NCBI GenBank assembly: GCA_030950375.1
Contig: JAUZRN010000006.1
Coordinates: forward strand, 60,375 to 124,374
DNA: 64,000 nucleotides
Direction: 5' to 3'
Origin: Rhodothermus sp.
GTDB taxonomy: Bacteria > Bacteroidota > Rhodothermia > Rhodothermales > Rhodothermaceae
Shown: positions 17,257-26,390 of the stretch, in pieces
Layout: each line of letters opens with the position of its first letter
Numbering within the stretch: the stretch's first letter is position 1
Position numbers and translations under genes: made by a program
Notes under the pieces: model-generated
What the model saw: only the letters and a program-made list of their open reading frames with translations
What the model was told of the DNA's origin: nothing
The model's database searches: none

Positions 17257-20200
17257 ATGAAAAGCTGCTATCAAAGACTCCGCAGACCTCTGTTGCTATT
17301 GAGCGTGTGGTTGCTGAGCGCCTCGGCGGCCCACGCCCAGTTTGAAGTGCGGGGCATTGTGCGTTCGGCCGACGACAACAGTCCGCTGCCAGGCGTCAAC
17401 ATTCTGGAGGTGGGCACCATGAACGGCACCACCACCAGCGCCGACGGCAACTTCCTGCTTACGGTCAGCAGCCCCCAGGCAACCCTCCGGTTTTCGTTTG
17501 TAGGCTACGAGACGCTGGAGGTACCGCTGGACGGCCGAAGCCACCTGGAGGTACTGCTTCAGCCAGCCATAGCGCAACTGGGCGAAGTCGTGGTGACGGC
17601 GCTGGGCATTGAACGAGAAGCCCGAGCGGTGGGCTATGCCGTCAGTCAGGTCAATGCCCAGGACCTGGTGATCGGCGCGGAAACCAACTTCGGCAATCTC
17701 CTGCAGGGCAAGGTGGCCGGCCTGCAGATTAACCCCACAGCCGGCGGCCCGGGCTCGTCGACCCGCATCGTGATTCGTGGGGTCTCCTCGCTCACCGGCG
17801 ACAACCAACCACTGATCGTGGTCGATGGCGTGCCGATCGACAATTCGACCATCGGATCCGCCGGGATGTGGGGCGGCTTCGATGGGGGCGATGGGATCTC
17901 CAGCCTGAACCCCGAAGACATTGAGAGTATTTCGGTGCTGAAGGGCGCCGCAGCCGCCGCCCTCTATGGCACCCGCGCCCGTAATGGCGTGATCCTGATC
18001 AATACGCGTTCGGGCAAAGGGCGACGTGGCCTGAACATTGAGTTCAGCTCTACGCTCACCGCTGAAGAAGCCCTGGTTGGTTTCGCCGACTATCAGAACG
18101 CATATGGCCAAGGACAGCGCGGTCAGAAACCAACCACGCAGGAGGAAGCGCTGCAAACCGGGCTTACGAGCTGGGGCGCCCGACTGGACGGTTCCTCTGT
18201 CATCCAGTTCGACGGCGTAGCCCGCCCCTACAAAGCGGTCAACCGTCGGCTGGAAGATTTCTATCGCACAGGACTCTCAGCCCGCAACACGTTAACCTTG
18301 AGCGGCGGAAGCGAGCACGCCGCCCTTTATTTTTCGGTCACCCAGTTTAATGCTCAGAGCATTGTGCCTGGTTCGGGCCTGCAGCGCACCTCGCTGACGC
18401 TGCGCGGCACGGCCACCCTGGGACGCCTGACGCTCGACGCCAAAGCCAACTATATCAATGAACTGGCCGACGACCGCACCAATCTCTCCGACCGTCCCGG
18501 CAATCCGAACTTTTCAATCGCCTTCCTTCCCCCTAACGTCGATCCGAACACGCTCAAGCCGGGCTATACGGAAGATGGTCGCGAGTTGCAGCTTGTAAGC
18601 GACGTATACACCACCAACCCCTGGTGGGTCGTCAATCATTTTCAGGCCGATGACGACAAAGACCGTCTGATCGGTGCCCTGGATCTCGAATACCGCCTGA
18701 CCGACTGGCTGTCGGTTGAAGGACGTACCGGCCTGGACTGGTACACCCTGCGTCGTCGCACCGTGACGCCCTGGGGCACGGCCTACCGACCTGAGGGCAA
18801 TATGACCGAGAGCGAATGGCGTGTGCTGGAAAGCAATACCGACCTGTTGTTGAAAGCGCAGTATCCGCTGACCGCGTCGTTGAGCGTGAATGCCTATGCC
18901 GGTGGTAGCGTTCGGTGGCGTCAGGTCGAACAGGTCGGTGTCTACGGAGCCAGGTTCAAACTTCCCGGCCTTGTCACAATCGCCAACACCAAAGATCTGG
19001 CCCCCCGGTACGCCTTCGAAGAAAAACAGATCAACTCGCTCTACGCAGCGGCCGAGTTCTCCTACAATGACTATCTGTTCCTGAACCTGACGGCACGTAA
19101 CGACTGGTCGTCGACGCTGCCGCCCGACAACAACAGCTACTTTTACCCGTCGATCAGTGCGAGCTTCGTCTTCAGCGACGTACTGCCCGTGCCCTCCTGG
19201 CTGAGCTTTGGCAAACTGCGTGCAGCGTGGGCTCAGGTGGGGAGTGACACCGATCCCTACATGCTCAACCTGACCTATCGCATCGCCGATGCCACCCATC
19301 AGGGCCAGCCACTGGGCTTCATCGCCCAGAACTCGATCCCGCTCTCCAGCCTGAGGCCCACCACGACCACAGAAACAGAGCTGGGCATCAATCTGGAGTT
19401 CCTGGATCGTCGACTGGGACTGGACTTGACCTGGTACCGCCGCAAAACCACCGATCAGATTCTCTCGACCACGATCTCCGAAGCCTCCGGCTTTGGCGAA
19501 CGCGTCATCAACGCGGGTGCGCTCCAGAACCAGGGAATAGAGCTACTGATCACTGGCTCGCCCATCCGCACGCCCAACCTGTTCTGGAATGCCAGCTTCA
19601 ACTTCGCCCGAAATATCAGCAAGGTGCTTGCACTGGCGGGCGATCAGACCGTGCTGGTGCTCGACCAGAGCCGACTCCAGACCGCCTGGATCACCGCCGA
19701 AGTGGGCAAGCCTTATGGTACCATCTGGGGCTATCGCTACCTGCGCGACGAGCAGGGACGGATCGTGCACGACGACAGTGGCCTGCCGATGCGCGATCCG
19801 GAACGCGTCGTGCTGGGCCGCGGCACGCCCGACTGGACCGCGGCACTCTCTTCCGAGGTAGGCTACAAGAACCTGAGCGTCAGCCTCCTGCTCGATGCAA
19901 AGTGGGGCGGGCAGCTCTTCTCGGGGACCAACGCCTACGCCTACATCTTCGGCCTGCACAAAAACACGCTAAAAGGCCGGGCTGAATGTGATGCGGCAGG
20001 CTATCCGGTCACCGGCTGTATGATCGGAGCAGGCGTCAACCAGAGCGGCCAGCCTAACGACGTAAAGGTCCTACCCGAAGCCTACTACGGCCGCATCGGT
20101 AGCCAGATCGCCGAAGAATTCGTCTACGACGCCAACTTCATCAAACTGCGCGAAGTGCGCGTCGCCTATCGCCTCCCCGATCGCTGGCTGATGCGCTCCC

Positions 20201-20373
20201 CCTTCCGGAGCGTAACCGTGGCCCTTGTAGGCCGCAACCTGGCCTATCTCTACAACTCCGTCCCCAACGTCGATCCTGAGTCGAGCTACAACAACGGCAA
20301 TGCCCAGGGCCTGGAGCTGGCCGGCGTGCCGCAGACGCGTAGCCTGGGGCTCAGCATCAACGTCCGCTTTTAA
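17257..20373 (+). CDS. SusC/RagA-family TonB-linked outer-membrane transporter
   Basis: The product has 1038 residues. It has a signal peptide (LLLLSVWLLSASAAHAQ), a carboxypeptidase-regulatory-like domain (VRGIVRSADDNSPLPGVNIL), a plug domain (IVIRGVSSLTGDNQPLIVVD and SVLKGAAAAALYGTRARNGV) and a long beta-barrel ending SLGLSINVRF with the terminal aromatic. It imports oligosaccharides across the outer membrane using TonB energy, with the SusD partner encoded 24 bases downstream. ATG 17257 is chosen because the signal peptide starts there; an upstream frame would add 52 unrelated residues. With GH20 and GlcNAc kinase nearby, chitin-type oligosaccharides are the likely cargo. Confidence 0.95.
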   Translation: MKSCYQRLRRPLLLLSVWLLSASAAHAQFEVRGIVRSADDNSPLPGVNILEVGTMNGTTTSADGNFLLTVSSPQATLRFSFVGYETLEVPLDGRSHLEVLLQPAIAQLGEVVVTALGIEREARAVGYAVSQVNAQDLVIGAETNFGNLLQGKVAGLQINPTAGGPGSSTRIVIRGVSSLTGDNQPLIVVDGVPIDNSTIGSAGMWGGFDGGDGISSLNPEDIESISVLKGAAAAALYGTRARNGVILINTRSGKGRRGLNIEFSSTLTAEEALVGFADYQNAYGQGQRGQKPTTQEEALQTGLTSWGARLDGSSVIQFDGVARPYKAVNRRLEDFYRTGLSARNTLTLSGGSEHAALYFSVTQFNAQSIVPGSGLQRTSLTLRGTATLGRLTLDAKANYINELADDRTNLSDRPGNPNFSIAFLPPNVDPNTLKPGYTEDGRELQLVSDVYTTNPWWVVNHFQADDDKDRLIGALDLEYRLTDWLSVEGRTGLDWYTLRRRTVTPWGTAYRPEGNMTESEWRVLESNTDLLLKAQYPLTASLSVNAYAGGSVRWRQVEQVGVYGARFKLPGLVTIANTKDLAPRYAFEEKQINSLYAAAEFSYNDYLFLNLTARNDWSSTLPPDNNSYFYPSISASFVFSDVLPVPSWLSFGKLRAAWAQVGSDTDPYMLNLTYRIADATHQGQPLGFIAQNSIPLSSLRPTTTTETELGINLEFLDRRLGLDLTWYRRKTTDQILSTTISEASGFGERVINAGALQNQGIELLITGSPIRTPNLFWNASFNFARNISKVLALAGDQTVLVLDQSRLQTAWITAEVGKPYGTIWGYRYLRDEQGRIVHDDSGLPMRDPERVVLGRGTPDWTAALSSEVGYKNLSVSLLLDAKWGGQLFSGTNAYAYIFGLHKNTLKGRAECDAAGYPVTGCMIGAGVNQSGQPNDVKVLPEAYYGRIGSQIAEEFVYDANFIKLREVRVAYRLPDRWLMRSPFRSVTVALVGRNLAYLYNSVPNVDPESSYNNGNAQGLELAGVPQTRSLGLSINVRF

Positions 20374-20397
20374 ATCCACCAACCGTTAGAGACAACC

Positions 20398-22020
20398 ATG
20401 TATCGCAATAAAGCCATGCATCGTAAGCACCTGCTGAGATGGCAGGAAAGCCTGCTCTGCCTGCTCGTCGCCGTGCTCGTCGCCTCGTGCGACGCCCTGA
20501 GCGATTTCGGCGACATGAACATCGACCCGACACAGGCCGCTACCATTGATCCCGGCATGCAGTTTTCCACCATCGAACTTTCTGCGGCCGGAACGCGCTA
20601 CGAAACCTGGCGCGTCAACCTCATCTATGCGTCCGGCATCGTCCAACACCTGACCCAGACCTGGTGGGCCGGCGACAAATACACCTTCAACGAAGACTGG
20701 GCCACCGCTTTCTGGCGCAAAACCTATGGAGGCGCGGGCGTGACCTGGCGTGCAGATGTCAAAAACATTGAAGATCTGCTGGCTCGTCTCCGCCAGATGC
20801 AAGAAGATGGGGAATCTGTGGATAACAAAATCGCCACCACCCGCATCCTGCGCGTCTATCTCTACCACCGGATCACCGATACCTACGGCGACACGCCTTA
20901 TTTCGAGGCGGGCAAAGGCTTCCTGGAAGGGAACTACCTCCCGCGCTACGATCCGCAACAGGAAATCTATATGGACATGCTGAAGGAGCTCGAAGAGGCG
21001 GTCGCACAATTCGACCCGAACCAGCCCACCTACGGCAGCGCGGATCTCCTCTATGGCGGCGACATCACCAGATGGAAGAAGCTGGCCCATTCGCTGATGC
21101 TGCGACTGGCCATGCGCCTGGTCAAGGTCGATCCCACTACTGCTCAACAATGGGCTGTCAAGGCGATCAATGGCGGTGTGATGGAAAGTAACGACGATAT
21201 AGCCTATATCCAGCATCAGAATGGCCCCTGGGGCGGACCAGCAGGACTCAACACCAACGCTAACAGCGAAGTCTTCTCCGTCGACAATGCCAAACTGGCG
21301 CAGACTTTCGTTGACTGGATGAAAACGTACAATGATCCTCGCCTGCCCATTATCGGCGCCGTGATTAAAGACGGATCGGTAATTACCGATCCGGCCCTCC
21401 AGAAAGGGATGCCCAGCGGCTACAACGCCAACACAATCCAGAATCACCCGAGCTGGACGGGAAGCCTGGATGACTACTCGCGGGTCAACCCTCTGCTGAC
21501 TGGCCTGGACGACCCCGTCTTCTTTGTCACTTACGCGCAGACGGCGCTCCTGCGAGCTGAAGCAGCGGTACGTGGCTGGACGAGTGAGGACGCGGCCGCA
21601 CTCTATGCAGCAGGCATCCGGGCTGCCATGCAACAGCTCTCGCTGTATGACGCAGGAGGCGCCGCCGACATTGACGATGAAGCCATCGACGCCTACCTGG
21701 CAGCAAACCCGCTCAGCAACGATCCCGATGAGGCCCTGCGCCAGATCAACGAACAGTACTGGGCGGCCACGTTTCTCGATGGCATCGAAGCCTGGGCCAA
21801 CTGGCGCCGCAGCGGCTATCCCGTCCTGGAGTCGGCGCCGGTCGATGACCCCAATCCCTACCCGGGCAATGTAACCAATGGTCAGATTCCACGTCGGCTG
21901 ACCTATCCCGTCGTCGAAGGCGTGCTGAACGCAGCAAACTACCAGGAAGCCCTCAGTCGTCAGGGGCTACGCGGCGATCCCAGCGACATGGCTGTCCCTG
22001 TCTGGTGGGACCGGCAGTAA
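20398..22020 (+). CDS. SusD/RagB-family surface lipoprotein
   Basis: The 540-residue partner of the preceding SusC has a lipoprotein signal LLCLLVAVLVASC, with the lipidated Cys at residue 31. A helical TPR-like scaffold follows, of the SusD-like type (FGDMNIDPTQAATIDPGMQF near the N terminus, YHRITDTYGDTPYFEAGKGF in the middle). It should cap SusC at the cell surface and bind glycan. The first Met is used; Met7 is possible. It is followed by a strong terminator at 22043, so susC-susD forms a closed unit. Confidence 0.92.
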   Translation: MYRNKAMHRKHLLRWQESLLCLLVAVLVASCDALSDFGDMNIDPTQAATIDPGMQFSTIELSAAGTRYETWRVNLIYASGIVQHLTQTWWAGDKYTFNEDWATAFWRKTYGGAGVTWRADVKNIEDLLARLRQMQEDGESVDNKIATTRILRVYLYHRITDTYGDTPYFEAGKGFLEGNYLPRYDPQQEIYMDMLKELEEAVAQFDPNQPTYGSADLLYGGDITRWKKLAHSLMLRLAMRLVKVDPTTAQQWAVKAINGGVMESNDDIAYIQHQNGPWGGPAGLNTNANSEVFSVDNAKLAQTFVDWMKTYNDPRLPIIGAVIKDGSVITDPALQKGMPSGYNANTIQNHPSWTGSLDDYSRVNPLLTGLDDPVFFVTYAQTALLRAEAAVRGWTSEDAAALYAAGIRAAMQQLSLYDAGGAADIDDEAIDAYLAANPLSNDPDEALRQINEQYWAATFLDGIEAWANWRRSGYPVLESAPVDDPNPYPGNVTNGQIPRRLTYPVVEGVLNAANYQEALSRQGLRGDPSDMAVPVWWDRQ

Positions 22021-22042
22021 ACCTCCCCCGGCCGGTCTCTAA

Positions 22043-22074
22043 AAAGGCCCGCACGCTTTCCGCGGCGGGCCTTT
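22043..22074 (+). terminator. intrinsic terminator after susD
   Basis: A perfect 10-bp stem AAAGGCCCGC / GCGGGCCTTT with a 12-base loop lies 23 bases after the susD stop. The T residues are part of the 3' arm. It separates susCD from the hexosaminidase gene. Confidence 0.85.
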
Positions 22075-22160
22075 CTGTAATCTTACGGGCGTGAGAATGG
22101 GGCTATCTTTCGTAAACAAGCCGTGTTCTGCTTTTTCAAGACCAACCTACATGACAAGCG

Positions 22161-24746
22161 ATGCGCATGTTCCATAAGCGCTTCCTGATCGGCCTGCTGC
22201 CCATGCTGGCCATGGCCCAGCATCCCGAACGCCTGACCATTTACTGGGGCGTGCTGTCCAATCAGGAAAACGGCAGAGCCCGCTGGGAGCTGACGCTGGT
22301 CAATGAAGATACCATCGCCCTGCCTGCCTCGGGCTGGACGCTCTACTTCAACTTTATGCGCCCGATCCTGCCCGAAAGTGCTCCGCCTTCGGTCCGGCTC
22401 ACGCATATTAACGGCGATTACTATCGCCTTGACCCGGCCGCGACGTTTACTTCGCTCCCACCGGGAGGTCGCCGAACGCTGTCGTTCGAGTCGCTGGGGC
22501 CGCTTATCAAGACCATCGATGCCCCCTCAGGGCTTTATCTCGTCTTTCGTGACACGACGGGCGCGCCCTTACCGCCAGTCCTCCTCCGAGATGTACGTGT
22601 GCTTCCCTTTGCTTCGGAGTTTCAGACACGGCGGCATCCGGCCGATCGCCTTCCTGTACCCACGCCGAGCCTGCGCTACTACCAGCAGGTTTCGCTCCGC
22701 CTGCTGCCCCCCGACAGCCTGATCCCGATCGTCCCTACTCCCCGCGTCCTGATCCGCCATATCGGAAGCTGGCTGCTTGACTCCACAGCCACTATCGCCT
22801 ACGAACCGTCCCTGGCCCGCGAGGCGGCCTTTCTGGCTGACGCGCTGGCACCGCTGCTGCGCACGAAACCCCGTCTGCTGGAAAGCACCGACCGACCTGC
22901 GGCCATTCGCCTGCGCCTCGGCCCGGTTCCCCTGCCCGACGGTCCGGCCGGTGCGGAAGCCTATCACCTGATCGTGGAGCCGGAAACGGGCATCACGCTC
23001 ACCGGCACCGATGCGGCCGGCGTCTTTTACGGCATCCAGACGCTACGACAACTCATCGACCCGGCCTTCTACCGGCAGCCGCCCGATGCCATCCCGATCC
23101 CAGCCCTGGAAGTGCGGGATGCGCCCCGCTTCGGCTACCGGGGGCTGCACCTCGACGTAGCCCGCAATTTCCAGCCTAAAGAAGTGGTGCTCCGTCTGCT
23201 CGACCTGATGGCCCTGTACAAACTCAACCGCTTCCACTTTCACCTGACCGACGACGAAGGCTGGCGGCTGGAAATCGACGGGCTACCCGAGCTGACCGAA
23301 GTGGGCGGTTGTCGTGGTCATACCGAAGCGGAGCAGCACTGCCTGATCCCATCGCATGGATCAGGTCCCGAAAAGGGGCGCCTGCCCGGTAGCGGCTTCT
23401 ATCGTCGGGAAGACTTCATTGAGATCCTGCGCTATGCCACGGCCCGTCACATCGAAGTGATTCCAGAAATTGACGTGCCCGGCCATGCCCGTGCAGCGAT
23501 CAAGGCCATGGAAGCCCGCTATGTTCGCCTGAAGGCGGCCGGCTACTCCGAAGCCGAAGCGGCCGCCTACCGGCTGGTCGACCCGGCCGATACATCCGTG
23601 TACCGCTCGGTACAGGGCTGGCACGATAATGTGATCAACGTCTGTCTGCCTTCAACGTATCGCTTTCTGGAAAAGGTGGTGGATGAACTCTGGCAACTGT
23701 ACCATGAAGCGGGCGCTCCTCTACAGGTAGTGCATACAGGCGGCGACGAAGTACCCCACGGCGCCTGGGCCGGCTCCCCCGCCTGCCGGACTGTCATGCA
23801 GGCCGAAGGTATCGACAATCCGGCAGCGTTGCAGGACTACTTCCTCGCACGTTTCCATCAGATACTGGCCCGCAAAGGGCTGCGCACGGCCGGCTGGGAA
23901 GAAATCGGTCTGACCATTACCGAAGAAAATGGCCGGCGCGTACACCATCCCAATCCGCGTTTCCGCGATCAGGGCTTCCTGGTTTATGCCTGGAACAACA
24001 TCTGGGGGAGCGGTGCCGAAGATCATGCCTATCGGTTAGCCAACGCCGGCTACGATGTGGTGCTGGCGCTGGCCTCCAATCTGTACTTCGACCTGGCCTA
24101 TACCAAGCACCCCGACGAAGCAGGCCTCTACTGGGCAGGATTCGTGGATACGGAGGCCCCTTATCGGCTGGAGCCGTTCGATTTGTTTCTTGGGCCAATC
24201 CAGCACTGGCTGGGCCACGTGCTTCCGCCCGAAGCTTTTGCCCATCATGAACGCCTGACGATAGCAGGTCGGCGCCACATTGTAGGGCTGCAGGGGCAAC
24301 TCTGGGGCGAGACGCTTCGTACCCCGGCCCGCGTCTTTTACATGGCCCTCCCCCGCATGCTGGCGCTGGCCGAACGCGCCTGGGCTGCGCAGCCGGCCTG
24401 GAGTCAGATTGACGATCCGAAGGCACGGCAACAGGCCCTGCAGGACGCCTGGAATGAGTTTGCCAACCGGCTGGGCCAGCGCGAATTGCCCCGACTCGAT
24501 GTGCTCTATGGCAAAGCCGTTCCCTATCGCCTTCCACCGCCAGGTGCCGTGATCGAAGACGGCTATCTGAAGGCCAATGTGGCCCTGCCAGGTCTGACCC
24601 TCCGCTATACGCTGGATGGCAGCGAACCTACAGCCGCCTCGCCTCGATATACCGGACCGGTGCCCCTCAGCGGCCACGGCGAGGTGCGTCTGCGCACCTT
24701 CGACACGAACGGGCGCGGCAGTCGCACCGTACGTATCGTCTACTGA
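22161..24746 (+). CDS. beta-N-acetylhexosaminidase, GH20 family
   Basis: This 861-residue enzyme removes terminal N-acetylhexosamine from chito-oligosaccharides or glycoconjugates. It has a short signal (FLIGLLPMLAMAQ), an N-terminal carbohydrate-binding domain (residues 25-160), a GH20b alpha/beta domain (190-320) and the catalytic barrel from 322. GYRGLHLDVARNFQP opens the barrel, and VVHTGGDEVPHGAW holds the catalytic Asp529-Glu530 pair. A C-terminal beta domain (from about 775) contains LRYTLDGSEPTAASPRYTGP. Architecture and length match bacterial chitobiases. It follows the susD terminator, so it has its own promoter, and it overlaps the convergent amidotransferase by seven bases. Confidence 0.94.
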   Translation: MRMFHKRFLIGLLPMLAMAQHPERLTIYWGVLSNQENGRARWELTLVNEDTIALPASGWTLYFNFMRPILPESAPPSVRLTHINGDYYRLDPAATFTSLPPGGRRTLSFESLGPLIKTIDAPSGLYLVFRDTTGAPLPPVLLRDVRVLPFASEFQTRRHPADRLPVPTPSLRYYQQVSLRLLPPDSLIPIVPTPRVLIRHIGSWLLDSTATIAYEPSLAREAAFLADALAPLLRTKPRLLESTDRPAAIRLRLGPVPLPDGPAGAEAYHLIVEPETGITLTGTDAAGVFYGIQTLRQLIDPAFYRQPPDAIPIPALEVRDAPRFGYRGLHLDVARNFQPKEVVLRLLDLMALYKLNRFHFHLTDDEGWRLEIDGLPELTEVGGCRGHTEAEQHCLIPSHGSGPEKGRLPGSGFYRREDFIEILRYATARHIEVIPEIDVPGHARAAIKAMEARYVRLKAAGYSEAEAAAYRLVDPADTSVYRSVQGWHDNVINVCLPSTYRFLEKVVDELWQLYHEAGAPLQVVHTGGDEVPHGAWAGSPACRTVMQAEGIDNPAALQDYFLARFHQILARKGLRTAGWEEIGLTITEENGRRVHHPNPRFRDQGFLVYAWNNIWGSGAEDHAYRLANAGYDVVLALASNLYFDLAYTKHPDEAGLYWAGFVDTEAPYRLEPFDLFLGPIQHWLGHVLPPEAFAHHERLTIAGRRHIVGLQGQLWGETLRTPARVFYMALPRMLALAERAWAAQPAWSQIDDPKARQQALQDAWNEFANRLGQRELPRLDVLYGKAVPYRLPPPGAVIEDGYLKANVALPGLTLRYTLDGSEPTAASPRYTGPVPLSGHGEVRLRTFDTNGRGSRTVRIVY

Positions 24747-25450
24747 GCGCCCAGCACCCGGTCGAGCAGCCGTTCCAGCACATCGTGCAGGGAGCGGTAG
24801 GCTTCGGCCGGGTGCGCCAGAAGCGCTTCTGACGGTTGAACATAGGCCGAGCGAAGCCGGGCAGCCTCCAGCTCCCTCCGCCCAGCCTGCACAAGCGCCT
24901 GTACGCTCGCAGGCGTTACCTCCAAGTGGAACTGCAATCCCAGCACCCGGCCTTCCCAGAGAAAGGCCTGGTGCACACAGGCCGTACTTTTCATGAGATG
25001 CACCGCGCCCGGTGGCAGATCGAACGTGTCGCCGTGCCAGTGAAAGACGGTCAGCTCGTCGGGCACATCGGCCAGCAATGGATGCGTACGCCCCGGCTCC
25101 GTCCGCTGCACCGGAAACCAGCCGATCTCAGGCTGCGGCCCCGGATAGACGCGTCCGCCCAGCACCTCGGCCAGAAGCTGCGCTCCCAGGCATACGCCAA
25201 CCACTGGACGACCTGCTTCGAACACGGCACGCAGGAATGTCTTTTCGGCACGCAGCCATGGATAACGGTCTTCCTCATACACGCCCATCGGACCACCCAT
25301 CACTACCACCCCATCCACAGCAGCCGGAGACGGCAACGGATCGGCCGCATAGAACCGCGTGACCGAGAGCCGATATCTCCGTCGTTGCGCCCATGTTGCA
25401 ATGTGCTCAGGCCCTTCAAAGGGGACGTGCTGCAACATATGTAGTTGCAT
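24740..25450 (-). CDS. class I glutamine amidotransferase-like protein
   Basis: The 236-residue GATase domain carries the nucleophile elbow GVCLGAQLLAEVLGG (Cys87) and the histidine of the triad in LGLQFHLEVTP. Early it has GVVVMGGPMGVYEEDRYPWL, typical of stand-alone GMP-synthase-like amidotransferases. Such proteins hydrolyse glutamine or gamma-glutamyl compounds, but no acceptor domain is attached, so the substrate is unknown. It is the last gene in a minus-strand run and overlaps the GH20 gene tail to tail. Confidence 0.85.
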   Translation of the reverse strand: MQLHMLQHVPFEGPEHIATWAQRRRYRLSVTRFYAADPLPSPAAVDGVVVMGGPMGVYEEDRYPWLRAEKTFLRAVFEAGRPVVGVCLGAQLLAEVLGGRVYPGPQPEIGWFPVQRTEPGRTHPLLADVPDELTVFHWHGDTFDLPPGAVHLMKSTACVHQAFLWEGRVLGLQFHLEVTPASVQALVQAGRRELEAARLRSAYVQPSEALLAHPAEAYRSLHDVLERLLDRVLGAQ

Positions 25451-25508
25451 ATACTGTGAGGGTTTTTCCGAGGCCGAAAAGCAGGAGCGATTTTCTCCAG
25501 CGAAACCT

Positions 25509-26390
25509 TTACGGCGGCGAAGCCGGAGTCAGCCAGATGAAGTCGCCCAACCCCATGTGCCGCCCTGGCTCAAACTGTGACGGATCGGCAGTTGGACGAA
25601 ATACCACCACCAGCATCCGGGTACCGGGTCGATAGTATCGGAGCATTTCGGGGGTGCCCATCCGGCCTTCCACATGAAAGGCGCCGGTCACGTGCACGAT
25701 GAGCGCTTCGGGCTGCCGCATCAGGTGTTCAGCCAGCGTGTAGGCCATTGTAGCATCCCAGAGTGCCTGGGCTGCCAACAGACGCTCCGGATCGACGTGC
25801 ATAGGCCTATGGCCGTCCTGACGCATCAACTTCAGAAAACGACGTCGGTACAGTTCCGAGGGCTCTGGATACGGCAGCGGTGGCAGATAAGCGCGCGCCT
25901 CCGGCAATAGTTTCTCCAGCGCCGCTCGCCCCAGACGACTGACACGATTTACGTAGCGTCGAGGCGCATTGGCGGCCAGGATTGTCCAGCCGTGCGCCCG
26001 GGCAAACTCCACCAGCGGCCGATAATCCCGGGCATAGTTTGACCAGGGACGCGCAGCTTCCAGAAATTGCGCCTCGGAAATCAGTCCCAGCCGGTATTCG
26101 TCGAGCACCAGCTGCACGTCGCGCTCAAACATTTCCAGCGAAAGTACGAGCGGGCGCTGGTGACCATGGCGCTCCTGCAATGCCTCCAACACACGGAGTT
26201 GCCGCTGATGCGCTACCGTGTCGTCATGCTGTTCGCCTAAGAAAACCACCTCAACGGCGCCGGCTGCCTGCAGGAGCTGTTCCCATGAAGCCGGTTGCCC
26301 GTCAGCTGTGAACAGTCCGGGTTCGGGCACCTGAGCCCGAGCTACCAGCGCCACGAACAGGCTTCCAACCAACAGAATAGCATATCTCAT
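25509..26390 (-). CDS. ChaN family protein (DUF399)
   Basis: This 293-residue protein has a signal peptide (AILLVGSLFVALVARAQ) and the ChaN-type fold. The signature is VEVVFLGEQHDDTVAHQRQL, and PLVLSLEMFERDVQ follows. Some ChaN-family proteins bind haem and have been linked to iron or haem handling; the family activity is unsettled. Its ATG overlaps the stop of the helicase gene (ATGA at 26387-26390), so it is translated from the helicase message. That pairing gives no clear functional hint. Confidence 0.85.
   Translation of the reverse strand: MRYAILLVGSLFVALVARAQVPEPGLFTADGQPASWEQLLQAAGAVEVVFLGEQHDDTVAHQRQLRVLEALQERHGHQRPLVLSLEMFERDVQLVLDEYRLGLISEAQFLEAARPWSNYARDYRPLVEFARAHGWTILAANAPRRYVNRVSRLGRAALEKLLPEARAYLPPLPYPEPSELYRRRFLKLMRQDGHRPMHVDPERLLAAQALWDATMAYTLAEHLMRQPEALIVHVTGAFHVEGRMGTPEMLRYYRPGTRMLVVVFRPTADPSQFEPGRHMGLGDFIWLTPASPP

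Noticed and set aside
20386..21633. 415-codon frame antisense to susD
   Set aside because: SusD signatures and the lipobox are on the plus strand; the antisense frame has no recognisable features.
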